Shown here piece by piece: positions 8,576 through 16,811 of a stretch of DNA of 29,205 bases (the first letter of the stretch is position 1; the number at the start of each line of letters is the position of its first letter). The notes below the pieces were generated by a model that saw only the letters and a program-made list of their open reading frames with translations, did no database searches and was not told the DNA's origin. This DNA comes from Fimenecus sp045632525. Its GTDB lineage: Bacteria; Bacillota; Clostridia; Oscillospirales; Acutalibacteraceae. Both the position numbers and the translations under genes were made by a program. The DNA lies in contig JAZQWV010000023.1 of NCBI GenBank assembly GCA_045632525.1, positions 1 to 29,205 of the forward strand. Reading direction: 5' to 3'.

Positions 8576-9443
8576 TATTCACACCATCTGCTTTATCATA
8601 AACCTGATATTCATCCCAAATGCTTTCAAGTTTGTTGAAATTGTTATAAACTTCTTCACGACGACTGAATGTTACTGCAACAACAAGTGCGTTAATAAGA
8701 CTCAAAGGAGCAACCAACGAATCAACAACAGACACCATATCACTTTTTGCCACAAGAAGTGTATCAGCATATTCTGCAATTGGTGAATCAGCAGAATCTG
8801 TTATTGCAATTATTTTTGTACCACGGTCATTTATAAAGCGCAATGCATTGATAGTCTGTTTTGAATATCTTGGAAAACTGATTGCAACGCAAACATCATT
8901 TTCACTTATTCTAAACATCTGCTCAAACATTTCACTGGCACTTGAAGTATCGACTAAAACTACATTTTCAAAAACGGGGTTAAGATAAAAATAGAGAAAA
9001 CTTGCCAATGCAGCCGAACTTCTGACACCAAGAATATATATTCTTTTTGCATTATTAATTGTTTCAACTGCTTTAGAGAATTCAGAACTTGAAACGCTAT
9101 CCAAAGTTTTACGAATTAATTCGATATCACCATTGAGCACTTTTTTAATTGCGTCTTGCTCACCGATAAGATTGCTTGAAACTTCCATTCTTTGAACTGC
9201 TGTAAGTTTTGATTTAATCATTCTCTGCAATTCTTTTTGAAGTTCAGGATATCCCTTAAAACCGATTTCAGTTGCAAAACGAACAACAGTTGACTCGCTG
9301 ACGCCAACTGTCTCACCAAGTTTTGACGCCGTCATAAAAGCGGCTTTATCATAATTATCTGTAATATATTGAACGAGTTTTTTATGACCTTTTGAAAGTT
9401 TTTTATCTGTCAAATCAACTTTTGACAAAATGAAATTTTTCAT
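8568..9443 (-). CDS. MurR/RpiR-family transcriptional regulator (HTH + SIS domain)
   Basis: A 291-residue regulator. Residues of about 15-80 form the RpiR-type helix-turn-helix (MTASKLGETVGVSESTVVRF, then GFKGYPELQKEL). From about 125 to 255 there is a SIS phosphosugar-binding domain (RIYILGVRSSAALA, then ISFPRYSKQTINAL). The family senses sugar phosphates such as N-acetylmuramate-6-P or ribose-5-P; the effector here cannot be read from sequence. It is the first gene of an operon with an HI0933-type flavoprotein, cmk, plsC and ispH-rpsA. A GGGGTGA ribosome binding site precedes the ATG. A palindrome sits between its promoter and start, suggesting self-regulation. A GH18/GH20 locus lies a few kb upstream, but a functional link is only a guess. 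Confidence 0.93.
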   Translation of the reverse strand: MKNFILSKVDLTDKKLSKGHKKLVQYITDNYDKAAFMTASKLGETVGVSESTVVRFATEIGFKGYPELQKELQRMIKSKLTAVQRMEVSSNLIGEQDAIKKVLNGDIELIRKTLDSVSSSEFSKAVETINNAKRIYILGVRSSAALASFLYFYLNPVFENVVLVDTSSASEMFEQMFRISENDVCVAISFPRYSKQTINALRFINDRGTKIIAITDSADSPIAEYADTLLVAKSDMVSVVDSLVAPLSLINALVVAVTFSRREEVYNNFNKLESIWDEYQVYDKADGVNNG

Positions 9444-9456
9444 CCTTAATCACCCC

Positions 9457-9472
9457 GAATAATAAATTATTC
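9457..9472. promoter_or_regulatory. Operator-like inverted repeat before the rpiR-type gene
   Basis: GAATAAT and ATTATTC arms of 7 bp flank a 2-bp centre. The repeat covers the region just after the predicted transcription start of the rpiR-type gene and ends a few bases before its ribosome binding site. That position fits repression by the gene's own product. It is AT-rich, so chance is not excluded. Confidence 0.5.
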
Positions 9473-9480
9473 ACTAAATA

Positions 9481-9509
9481 AATATACAATTTTTGCAAGA
9501 AAAAAGCAA
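9481..9509 (-). promoter_or_regulatory. Sigma-A-like promoter of the rpiR-cmk-plsC-ispH/rpsA operon
   Basis: On the minus strand the -35 box is TTGCTT (9504-9509), the spacer 17 bp and the -10 box TATATT (9481-9486). A TTGCAAAA sequence occurs twice in or near this promoter. The transcript would start around 9474, inside the operator-like palindrome. Confidence 0.7.
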
Positions 9510-9534
9510 GTAATTTTGCAAGTTTTCCTGCATT

Positions 9535-10713
9535 TTACTGCATTTTTATTGGAGCAAATTTCATTTCAGTTGAGCATGATTCAGAATTTTGCAAAATAAG
9601 ATTATAAAAATCAGTTGATTTGTTTTCTAATTCAAAAACTCTGTTAGCATTTTCTGACGCAAGATTTACTATATCAGAATACACTGCAACAAAAGGTAAC
9701 TTGCTATTTTTTGCTAACTCACCCATTGTTTTGCTTGCTTTTGTATTAAATCCTAATACTCTACAATATGGTGGAACAATTTCAATGTCACTAGATTTTA
9801 CATCAAGAATTGTTGACAATACTGCTCTTTTAATTCTCGTATGAGTGTATCGCTTAGTTTTGATTTCATCATAGAATTTTGAAAGTTGAGTGTTATTTTT
9901 CACTGCAGATTTCACTCTGTTATCTAAGCCTTCACCCAGGTTTGCAATGTCAGTTAAATCGTAGTCAAGTTTTGAACGCAAAATACTGAATGCTGCCAAA
10001 TCAAACTTTTCTTTAGAAACATATTTCCCGTATTTTATACTGTCGTTATATAAATCCAATAAATAATCAGGAATATATTTTTCAAACGATTCATTATTGT
10101 AGATTAGTTGTCTTATATGAGTTGCAGATGCAAATTCATCAATAGCGGTAGTGTCGTTATAACCAGCACCTTTACGGTTAATTGATATTGGTTCAATTTT
10201 AGCACCCAATTTGCGGATTGCTTTAATGTATTCAATAGCAAGAATATTATTTGGTGTTGAAATATCACAATCAATGTTGCATTTATCAAACGCCATTTGT
10301 CGAGCAGCAGGAAAACTTACACCATCATTATAATATTTTTTAATCTCATCATTAAAATCTTCTCTTATTAAAACATCAACTGCTTTATTAAGAGATTCTA
10401 TATCTGCATTTTCTGTTCCAAATGCTAATTTATCGCATCCGAAATCAGAAAGAATTTTAACTGCATTAAATGCGAAATATTCTGCAGATGAACTAGCATA
10501 AATAAATGGTAATTCGAGAACAATATCAATACCACTCAAAAGTGCTGCTTTAACCCTTGTTTCTTTTGGAAAAATTGCAGGCTCTCCCCTTTGAACGAAA
10601 TTACCACTCATTATTGCTACAACAATATCATTTTCAGTTTTAACTGAGTCAATTAAATATTTGTGTCCGTTATGAAAAGGATTAAACTCACAAACAATAC
10701 CGATTACTGACAT
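9535..10713 (-). CDS. tmcAL: tRNA(Met) cytidine acetate ligase TmcAL (YlbM family)
   Basis: Predicted to use acetate and ATP to acetylate cytidine 34 of elongator tRNA(Met). It has 392 residues from ATG 10711-10713. A frame open from GTG 10723-10725 is rejected because that GTG is within the GTGAGGT ribosome binding region. The nucleotidyltransferase motif HxGH appears at residues 14-17 in GIVCEFNPFHNGH. SGNFVQRGEPAIF near residue 40 and the GTENADIESL segment near 97 are also typical. It is divergent from ackA, whose product handles acetate; the shared promoter region could co-express an acetate consumer and an acetate producer, but that is inference. Confidence 0.93.
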   Translation of the reverse strand: MSVIGIVCEFNPFHNGHKYLIDSVKTENDIVVAIMSGNFVQRGEPAIFPKETRVKAALLSGIDIVLELPFIYASSSAEYFAFNAVKILSDFGCDKLAFGTENADIESLNKAVDVLIREDFNDEIKKYYNDGVSFPAARQMAFDKCNIDCDISTPNNILAIEYIKAIRKLGAKIEPISINRKGAGYNDTTAIDEFASATHIRQLIYNNESFEKYIPDYLLDLYNDSIKYGKYVSKEKFDLAAFSILRSKLDYDLTDIANLGEGLDNRVKSAVKNNTQLSKFYDEIKTKRYTHTRIKRAVLSTILDVKSSDIEIVPPYCRVLGFNTKASKTMGELAKNSKLPFVAVYSDIVNLASENANRVFELENKSTDFYNLILQNSESCSTEMKFAPIKMQ

Positions 10714-10741
10714 AAATAACCTCACTAAATGAAGAAAATTA

Positions 10742-10796
10742 CTTGAAATTAAATGAATACAAGTATATAATAATATAGATTTGATTTTACTTCAAG
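10742..10796. promoter_or_regulatory. Symmetric bidirectional promoter for tmcAL (-) and ackA (+)
   Basis: Plus strand: TTGAAA (10743-10748), 17 bp, TATAAT (10766-10771), reading into ackA. Minus strand: TTGAAG (10790-10795), 17 bp, TATTAT (10767-10772), reading into tmcAL. The two -10 boxes are the same DNA read on opposite strands. The outer CTTGAA/TTCAAG arms (10742-10747 and 10791-10796) and the -10 core share a dyad centre at 10769. Confidence 0.75.
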
Positions 10797-10826
10797 AAAA
10801 AAGTAAAAAAACGGAGGAAATGAATA

Positions 10827-12053
10827 ATGAAAATTCTCGTTATTAACGCAGGTAGTTCTTCTCTTAAATATCAACTTATTGATATGACAAATGAAGAAGT
10901 TATCGCAAAAGGTATTTGTGAAAGAGTTGGTTCTGATAATGCTTGTATCAGCTTCAAAACTCCTGACGGAAAAAAAATTGAGTATGAAGTTCCAATGAAG
11001 AATCACACTGCTGCATTTGCAGAAGTTAAGAAGGTTCTTACTGAGGGCGATTACAAAGTTATTGATGACATCAGCGAAATTACAGCAGTTGGTCACCGTG
11101 TTGTTCAGGGTGGCGCTCTTTTCAACAAGAGTATGCTCGTAACTGACGAAGTTATCAAAGGTATTGAAGAATTGTGTGCATTAGCACCTCTTCACAACCC
11201 AGCTCATATTCAGGGTATCAACGCAAGTATTGAACTTTTTGGTAAAGATGTTCCACAGGTTACAGTATTTGATAATGCTTTCCACAGCACAATGCCAGCA
11301 GAAGCATACACATTCCCTGTTCCTTATGAATTCTATGAAAAATATCAGGTTCGTAAATATGGCTTCCATGGTACATCACATCGTTTTGTAAGTGCAAGAT
11401 GTGCAGAAGTTATGGGCAAAAACATTGAAGACCTTAAAATTGTTACTTGTCACCTTGGCAACGGCTCATCAATCACAGCTGTTAAGGGTGGTAAGGTAAT
11501 TGACACAACAATGGGTCTTACTCCACTTGATGGTCTTATTATGGGTACTCGTTGCGGTGCTGTTGACCCATCTGCAATTCTTTATATTATGGAAAAAGAA
11601 AACCTTTCAGTTAAAGAGATGGATACTCTTCTTAACAAGAAATCAGGTATTCTTGGTATTTCAGGTGTTGGCTCTGACGACCGTGATGTTAAGGCAGAAG
11701 CTGCTTCAAACGAAAAAGGTCTTGGCGAACGCTGTGCACTTGCAAGAAATATTCTTGCATATCAGATTAAGAGATATATCGGTGCTTACACAGCTGCTAT
11801 GGACGGCATTGACGCTATCGTATTCACAGGTGGTATCGGTGAAAACGCTGACGATATTCGTGCAAAGGTTTGTAAAGAACTCACATTCCTTGGTATTGAA
11901 ATCGACGAAGAATATGGCAAGACACTTGTTAAGGGTGCTGAAGGTGAACTTTCAACAGCAAACTCAAAAGTTAAGGTTTATGTTCTTCCTACAAACGAAG
12001 AACTTGTTATCGCAAGAGATACAAGAGACATCGTAAATTCACTTAACAAATAA
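10827..12053 (+). CDS. ackA: Acetate kinase
   Basis: Interconverts acetyl phosphate plus ADP and acetate plus ATP, the energy-yielding end step of acetate fermentation. It has 408 residues. Signatures are INAGSSSLKYQ at residues 5-15, GHRVVQGG near 90, FDNAFHSTMP near 148, YGFHGTSH near 178, HLGNGSS near 208 and the nucleotide-binding FTGGIGENA near 332. A GGAGG ribosome binding site lies at 10813-10817. No phosphotransacetylase gene is adjacent, so pta must be elsewhere or beyond the window. A strong terminator follows. The codons look optimised, as in highly expressed genes. Confidence 0.98.
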   Translation: MKILVINAGSSSLKYQLIDMTNEEVIAKGICERVGSDNACISFKTPDGKKIEYEVPMKNHTAAFAEVKKVLTEGDYKVIDDISEITAVGHRVVQGGALFNKSMLVTDEVIKGIEELCALAPLHNPAHIQGINASIELFGKDVPQVTVFDNAFHSTMPAEAYTFPVPYEFYEKYQVRKYGFHGTSHRFVSARCAEVMGKNIEDLKIVTCHLGNGSSITAVKGGKVIDTTMGLTPLDGLIMGTRCGAVDPSAILYIMEKENLSVKEMDTLLNKKSGILGISGVGSDDRDVKAEAASNEKGLGERCALARNILAYQIKRYIGAYTAAMDGIDAIVFTGGIGENADDIRAKVCKELTFLGIEIDEEYGKTLVKGAEGELSTANSKVKVYVLPTNEELVIARDTRDIVNSLNK

Positions 12054-12072
12054 TTGAATTTAGCAAAAGATT

Positions 12073-12099
12073 AAGCCGTGCTTTTAGCACGGCTTTTTT
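12073..12099 (+). terminator. Rho-independent terminator after ackA
   Basis: A stem with 9-bp arms (AAGCCGTGC with GCACGGCTT; T-tract partly in the stem) and a 5-nt TTTTA loop ends in six T residues on the plus strand, 20 bp after the ackA stop. On the minus strand the T-tract is weaker, so use by the converging GH18 gene is possible but less sure. Confidence 0.93.
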
Positions 12100-12103
12100 A
12101 TGT

Positions 12104-13498
12104 TTATTCTCTTGTTTCTAGTGAAGTTTGAACTGCTTTGAAAAGTGATAAATCGTCTTCATAGGCTATATCACAGGTATAATGCCATACCATTACACCA
12201 CCAAGACCATAATCATTTGCGAATGCAGTTTTATCCTTTATCATCTGTACACCATTAAAGCTAGTAAAAATATTACCGCTTGTGTCACCTGTCATATATG
12301 ATTTCGGAATCTTATTTTTAAATGGATTGTTTTCTAAATCACCAGCAATTTGTGCATAAGACGGCCAAGCCTCATCGCCACCGTGCGTTCTACCATAAAA
12401 AGGCAACCCCAAATCACACTTTGATAAATCGTAACCACGCTTTTCAAAATCTTTAATTGCCAAAGCGCCACCAACGGTTGCAAATTCAGCGTGAGAACCG
12501 TATTCGCCCATGTTGTCGTATGCCATTATTTCAACTCTATCGAGAACTTTTATTGCGCTCTTTGAGATATTGCAACTCCAATGAGAGAATGCAGCACCAA
12601 GAATATAGTCACCCAAACTCGAATCAAGTTTTACAAGAAAATCTGAATAATCTTTAATACTTTTAAGTTTATATGGATATTCATAATCAAAGAAAATACC
12701 GTCAAACTCATAAGTTTTTAATAAATCTAAAATACCATTAACAAGCACTTCACCATTATCAACAAATGCCCGACTATGTAGTTTTTCTTTATCGTTAGCA
12801 TCTACACCATCTGGACCTAAAATATTACAATGGATTTTCGCATTAGGATTTGTCGTTTTGATGATTTCAATAATTTCTTTGAAAATTTTATCCCCACTTA
12901 CCATTTCACCATTGATGTCAAGGTCTTGAAGATATACTTTTCCGTTTTCGTCAAATCGAGCAACACCAAACAAAATTATATCTGTCAAAGTGTTCATTTT
13001 TTCTATTTCTATGTTCTCATTACCATAAAACCACTGACAAACCAAATATGATGTGACACGAAAATCTTCATTCTTATTGTCTTTAACATTGAGAATATCG
13101 ATATTTTTTAAATGATATTGACTTTCATTGGCCGAATCGATACTAATTTTAATTGATTTTGCAGTATGCTCACCAATCTCACAGTATCGATACTCTCCTA
13201 CTCTATCTTGCTCATAAACAGAAACAAATTCACCATTGTCATCTTCTAACCATATAGAAAACTCAAAAATTTGGTTTCCTTTTTCCTTTAAAACGACTGT
13301 ATCAAATGTTGTTTCTTCGGTAAAACGAATTTCAATAAACGTTCCTTCTGTTCCAACCACACCTTTTAAGTTACCGATAATTTCGGCATTTTGCATTACG
13401 CTGAAAATATCAATTTTCTCTGTTTCAAATGCTGATTGACAGGATGTGAAAGTCAATAAAATAACTAATGACAATACAATTGCGATTATTTTTTTCAT
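12104..13498 (-). CDS. GH18 glycosidase lipoprotein with discoidin/CBM32-like N-terminal domain
   Basis: A 464-residue secreted protein. The N terminus is a lipoprotein signal with Cys 20 (TFTSC; Phe at -3 is unusual for a lipobox). Residues of about 40-140 look like an F5/8-type C (discoidin, CBM32-like) domain. From about 148 to 460 there is a GH18 barrel. The catalytic DGxxxDxE motif is intact at 266-273 (DGIFFDYE, proton donor Glu 273). LPFYGRTHGG and GLGGVMVWHYTCD occur near the end, as in chitinase and endo-N-acetylglucosaminidase relatives. It should therefore act on GlcNAc-containing glycans outside the cell. A GGGGTTGG ribosome binding site precedes the ATG. It stands behind the Na/Pi transporter gene and the GH20 gene, separated by a hairpin. 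Exact substrate is unknown. Confidence 0.88.
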   Translation of the reverse strand: MKKIIAIVLSLVILLTFTSCQSAFETEKIDIFSVMQNAEIIGNLKGVVGTEGTFIEIRFTEETTFDTVVLKEKGNQIFEFSIWLEDDNGEFVSVYEQDRVGEYRYCEIGEHTAKSIKISIDSANESQYHLKNIDILNVKDNKNEDFRVTSYLVCQWFYGNENIEIEKMNTLTDIILFGVARFDENGKVYLQDLDINGEMVSGDKIFKEIIEIIKTTNPNAKIHCNILGPDGVDANDKEKLHSRAFVDNGEVLVNGILDLLKTYEFDGIFFDYEYPYKLKSIKDYSDFLVKLDSSLGDYILGAAFSHWSCNISKSAIKVLDRVEIMAYDNMGEYGSHAEFATVGGALAIKDFEKRGYDLSKCDLGLPFYGRTHGGDEAWPSYAQIAGDLENNPFKNKIPKSYMTGDTSGNIFTSFNGVQMIKDKTAFANDYGLGGVMVWHYTCDIAYEDDLSLFKAVQTSLETRE

Positions 13499-13517
13499 TT
13501 TTCCAACCCCTATATAT

Positions 13518-13550
13518 AAAATGGCGATGAAGTTCCCTCCACCGCCATTT
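13518..13550 (-). terminator. Terminator-like hairpin after the Na/Pi cotransporter gene
   Basis: Arms AAATGGCG and CGCCATTT (8 bp) with a 16-nt loop lie between the cotransporter stop and the GH18 start. On the minus strand the stem runs into TTTTATATATA rather than a pure T-tract, so termination may be partial. It could also serve as a processing or stabilising hairpin inside a longer mRNA. Confidence 0.6.
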
Positions 13551-13552
13551 GA

Positions 13553-15211
13553 TTAATATGCCTTAATCATTTCTTCGTCTGCTGCAACTTTTTGGCCTGG
13601 TTTTTTAGCAACTGCAAAAGCAATGTTCTTTGAATGGTCACCCACACGCTCAAAGTCGATGAGAGTGTTCACAAACATCATACCAGCACGAGTTTCACAG
13701 TGTTCTTCATTAAGACGGCGAAGATGTGCATTCTGATATTTTTCTTTGAGATTATCTGAAGCGGTTTCAAGAGTTTCGATACGCTTTGCCTCTTCGATTG
13801 TGAGTTCTTGCTTTTCAAATGAATCAATTGAAGCGTTAAGCAATTCAACAACACATTTACGCATTGTTTCAAGTTCTGCAACTGCTTCGTCAGAAATTGC
13901 AAGTTTTTCATTACTGCGCACCACTGCTGCTTCACTAAGGTTAACCGCGTGGTCACCGATACGTTCAATATCGTTGATTACATGGAACAATCTACCGATA
14001 TATTTAGCATCTGAATAGTCCAAATCAAGTGCATTGATTTTAACAAGGTTTCTGGTGATTCCATGGTTCAAGAAGTTAATAACTTCTTCAACAGATTCAA
14101 TCTTTTCGCCTTTTGAAGTATCGTTATTTATAAGTGCTGTTGCTGCACGGTCAAAGTTATCCCTTGCAAGTTTTGCCATTCTGACAACTTCTTTACCAAT
14201 CTGTTCAACAGCAACTGGTGGTGTTGTAAGAAGATGTGAGTCATAGAATTTAAATTCAAGTTTTGAATCTTCTGGTTCTTTATCAGGCACAAGAATACAA
14301 GCCATTTTGATAATCCAATTTGCAAATGGAAACAAAACAATTGTATTAACAACATTGAAGATAATATGAGCTGTTGAAATCTGCGCTGATACATTATCAC
14401 TTATACTCTCAAGCCATGTAGTATATGGTGTAAATGCGGTAATAAGTAAGAATATTACTGTACCAATAACATTGAAAAGCAAGTGCATAACTGCAGTTCT
14501 TTTTGAATTTGTTTTTGAACCTGCCGCTGAAAGAAGTGCAGTAACACAAGTACCAATATTCTGTCCTAAAAGGATATAAACAGCAAATTCAATTGGAACA
14601 AGACCTTGAAGCGCAAGTGCCTGTAAAATACCGATACTTGCTGAAGAACTTTGAATAATTGCTGTGAGCACAAGACCAATGAGAACACCAACAAACGGAT
14701 TGCTGAAATTTGTCATAAAGTATGTGAATACTTCTGATTCACCCAATGGTGCCATACCATAAGCCATTAATTCCATACCAACAAAAAGCATACCAAATCC
14801 TGCAACTGTTTGTCCGATATGTTTTACGATGTCTTTTTTAACAAAAAGCATTGCGAACACACCAATAAGCAAAGCAACCGGCGCAATCATACCTAAATCC
14901 ATTGCAATAAGCACGCTGGTAACAGTTGTACCTATATTGGCACCCATAATAACGCCAACAGCTTGAGCAAGATTCATAAGCCCTGCATTAACAAAACCAA
15001 CAACCATAACTGTTGTTGCTGATGAACTCTGAATTACTGCAGTAACAAGTGCGCCCATAATAACTGCTAAAAATCGGTTTTTAGTAAGGACGCCTAAAAT
15101 CTTTTTCATTTTTGAGCCAGCTGCATATTCAAGTCCCTGACCCATAGCATCAATACCGTAAAGGAACAAACCTATACCAGTAAAAAATGACAATATGTTC
15201 ATTACTTCCAT
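13553..15211 (-). CDS. Na/Pi cotransporter family protein with PhoU-like C-terminal domain
   Basis: A 552-residue membrane protein predicted to move phosphate with sodium. The two inverted Na/Pi repeats each carry the QSSSA signature (residues 61-67 QSSSATT and about 187-192 QSSSAS), and IMGANIGTTVTS and LLGQNIGTCVTAL also match. Hydrophobic segments fill residues 1 to about 310. Residues of about 335-540 form the helical PhoU-like regulatory region (DRAATALI, then IGRLFHVINDIERIGDHAVN, then FERVGDHSKNIA). The start is ATG 15209-15211, with AAGGAGT overlapping the stop of the GH20 gene, so the two are one operon. Its neighbour GDPD releases glycerol phosphate, which hints at a shared phosphate theme. 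Confidence 0.94.
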   Translation of the reverse strand: MEVMNILSFFTGIGLFLYGIDAMGQGLEYAAGSKMKKILGVLTKNRFLAVIMGALVTAVIQSSSATTVMVVGFVNAGLMNLAQAVGVIMGANIGTTVTSVLIAMDLGMIAPVALLIGVFAMLFVKKDIVKHIGQTVAGFGMLFVGMELMAYGMAPLGESEVFTYFMTNFSNPFVGVLIGLVLTAIIQSSSASIGILQALALQGLVPIEFAVYILLGQNIGTCVTALLSAAGSKTNSKRTAVMHLLFNVIGTVIFLLITAFTPYTTWLESISDNVSAQISTAHIIFNVVNTIVLFPFANWIIKMACILVPDKEPEDSKLEFKFYDSHLLTTPPVAVEQIGKEVVRMAKLARDNFDRAATALINNDTSKGEKIESVEEVINFLNHGITRNLVKINALDLDYSDAKYIGRLFHVINDIERIGDHAVNLSEAAVVRSNEKLAISDEAVAELETMRKCVVELLNASIDSFEKQELTIEEAKRIETLETASDNLKEKYQNAHLRRLNEEHCETRAGMMFVNTLIDFERVGDHSKNIAFAVAKKPGQKVAADEEMIKAY

Positions 15212-15224
15212 ATCTTTCTACTCC

Positions 15225-16811
15225 TTATTTTGTCATTTTAATTTTTTCATTATATTTGAATTCATTACCTCGATTACCAAGATGAAAAGCAGATTTATTT
15301 CTTACTTTGAACCACATTTTTTTCTCAATTCTTGAATAATTGATATTTTTTGATTTCATGTACATCTTGAAGAAATCAAGGCGTTTATAAAAATCTTTAT
15401 AATTCTTAAACTCATCTTCGGTCCACGCACCCTCGGCAAATGCAAAGATTCTTGGATACACTGAAAACTCCCAAGCGTCGTATGTATCAATCCACTCTGC
15501 CCAAGATTCAAACTCAACACCAAGAACATTTTTCTCATTAACAAAGCCAGATTTAACAACATTGAAATTGTAAACTTTTTTAAGCGGTGCTACCGCGTGG
15601 GAATAATCAAAATACAATGTAGGGAAAGTTGAAACAACAAATTTTCGCTTATCGTTTTCTTTTTTTACCCACGCTGGATTACGCGCAATCCAGTAATGAC
15701 CAATTATGTCAGCGGCAGTATTATCATATATTCCATCATTCCACTCAATACTTGTTTTACCAAGTTTTTTGAGCATTTCATTAACTCTATTATTGAAATA
15801 AGCCTGTAAATCCTTGCCTTTTTCAATACCTAATTCTTTCATTCTCTGTTGGCAAACAGTACAATCTTTTTCCCATATTTTATGACCTTTTGATGCTTCA
15901 TCCCCACCCATATGGAAATACTTATATGGGAACAATTCGCAAACTTCTGTTAAAAGTTTTTCAACAAAGTCATAGGTTTCATCCTGACCTGCGCAAAGCA
16001 CATCTTTTGTAATTCCGTTTTCACAGAATACCTCATATTCGCCTTTAAGACAAGAAAGTTCAGGATAAGCTGCAAGAATAGCAACAGTATGACCCGGCAA
16101 ATCAATTTCAGGAATTATGTCAATACACAAATTACTTGCATATTCCACAATTTCACGAATTTCTTCTTTTTTGTAATAGTGAAAATATTCGTCGCCACCT
16201 TTTTTAAGTTCAGGAATCAAACTTAATAATTCAGCGCCACCAAGAAGCTCATACTTTCTTTTACTACTGATTTCATTGAGAAGTGGAAAAACTTCACTTT
16301 CAATTCTATAACCTTGGTCATCGCAAAGATGCCAATGAAATTTGTTAAGTTTTAAAAGTGCCATATTATCCAAAGCACTCTTTACTGCATCTACACCAAA
16401 AAAGTGGCGTGCTTCATCCATCATTCCACCACGATACGAGAATTTGGGATAATCATAAATATCAGCACCATTTAAAACTGCAATACCGCTCTCTTTTTTT
16501 GATTGCATAATCATAATTTTGAGAGTTACAGCACCATAAAAGGCACCGTTCACATCTGATGCACTAATTACGATACCATCATTGCTGATTTTTAATTTAT
16601 AGCCTTCACTATGAATAGTATCATCTTTATTAATTTTGATTGCACCATTCTTAGCATCTTTTTTTGTCTGTAAAAATTGAGAAAGATAATTCCCTGCTTT
16701 TACAAAATCAGGATTGCAAAGAACAGCGGTTTCAGGTGTTACTGTGTATGTACCATCTAAAACTTCATACTTTTGTGGTTTAGGAATAATGCTATACTTA
16801 GGTGCTTTCAT
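15225..16811 (-). CDS. GH20 beta-N-acetylhexosaminidase
   Basis: Predicted to remove terminal beta-linked GlcNAc or GalNAc. It has 528 residues and no signal peptide, so it is probably cytoplasmic and acts on imported fragments. The N-terminal GH20b-like domain covers roughly residues 5-120. The barrel begins at FSYRGGMMDEARHFF near 124, followed by KFHWHLCDDQGYRIES near 157 and IPEIDLPGH near 233. The catalytic HMGGDE is at 300-305, with the Asp 304/Glu 305 pair used in substrate-assisted catalysis. IEWNDG is near residue 360. The ATG overlaps the stop of the GDPD gene by one base (TAATG), a translational-coupling arrangement. The secreted GH18 enzyme nearby could supply its substrate. Confidence 0.94.
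   Translation of the reverse strand: MKAPKYSIIPKPQKYEVLDGTYTVTPETAVLCNPDFVKAGNYLSQFLQTKKDAKNGAIKINKDDTIHSEGYKLKISNDGIVISASDVNGAFYGAVTLKIMIMQSKKESGIAVLNGADIYDYPKFSYRGGMMDEARHFFGVDAVKSALDNMALLKLNKFHWHLCDDQGYRIESEVFPLLNEISSKRKYELLGGAELLSLIPELKKGGDEYFHYYKKEEIREIVEYASNLCIDIIPEIDLPGHTVAILAAYPELSCLKGEYEVFCENGITKDVLCAGQDETYDFVEKLLTEVCELFPYKYFHMGGDEASKGHKIWEKDCTVCQQRMKELGIEKGKDLQAYFNNRVNEMLKKLGKTSIEWNDGIYDNTAADIIGHYWIARNPAWVKKENDKRKFVVSTFPTLYFDYSHAVAPLKKVYNFNVVKSGFVNEKNVLGVEFESWAEWIDTYDAWEFSVYPRIFAFAEGAWTEDEFKNYKDFYKRLDFFKMYMKSKNINYSRIEKKMWFKVRNKSAFHLGNRGNEFKYNEKIKMTK

Noticed and set aside
8427..8786. A 119-codon plus-strand frame opposite the HI0933-type flavoprotein and the RpiR regulator
   Set aside because: Antisense to two well-supported genes; no ribosome binding site and no family resemblance.
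10749..11096. A 115-codon frame antisense to the start of ackA
   Set aside because: Phe/Asn-rich shadow of the acetate kinase gene; it crosses the shared promoter and has no ribosome binding site.
11500..12036. A 178-codon frame within ackA in another phase
   Set aside because: Low-complexity Leu/Gln/Val translation created by the codon bias of ackA; the real frame has all family motifs.
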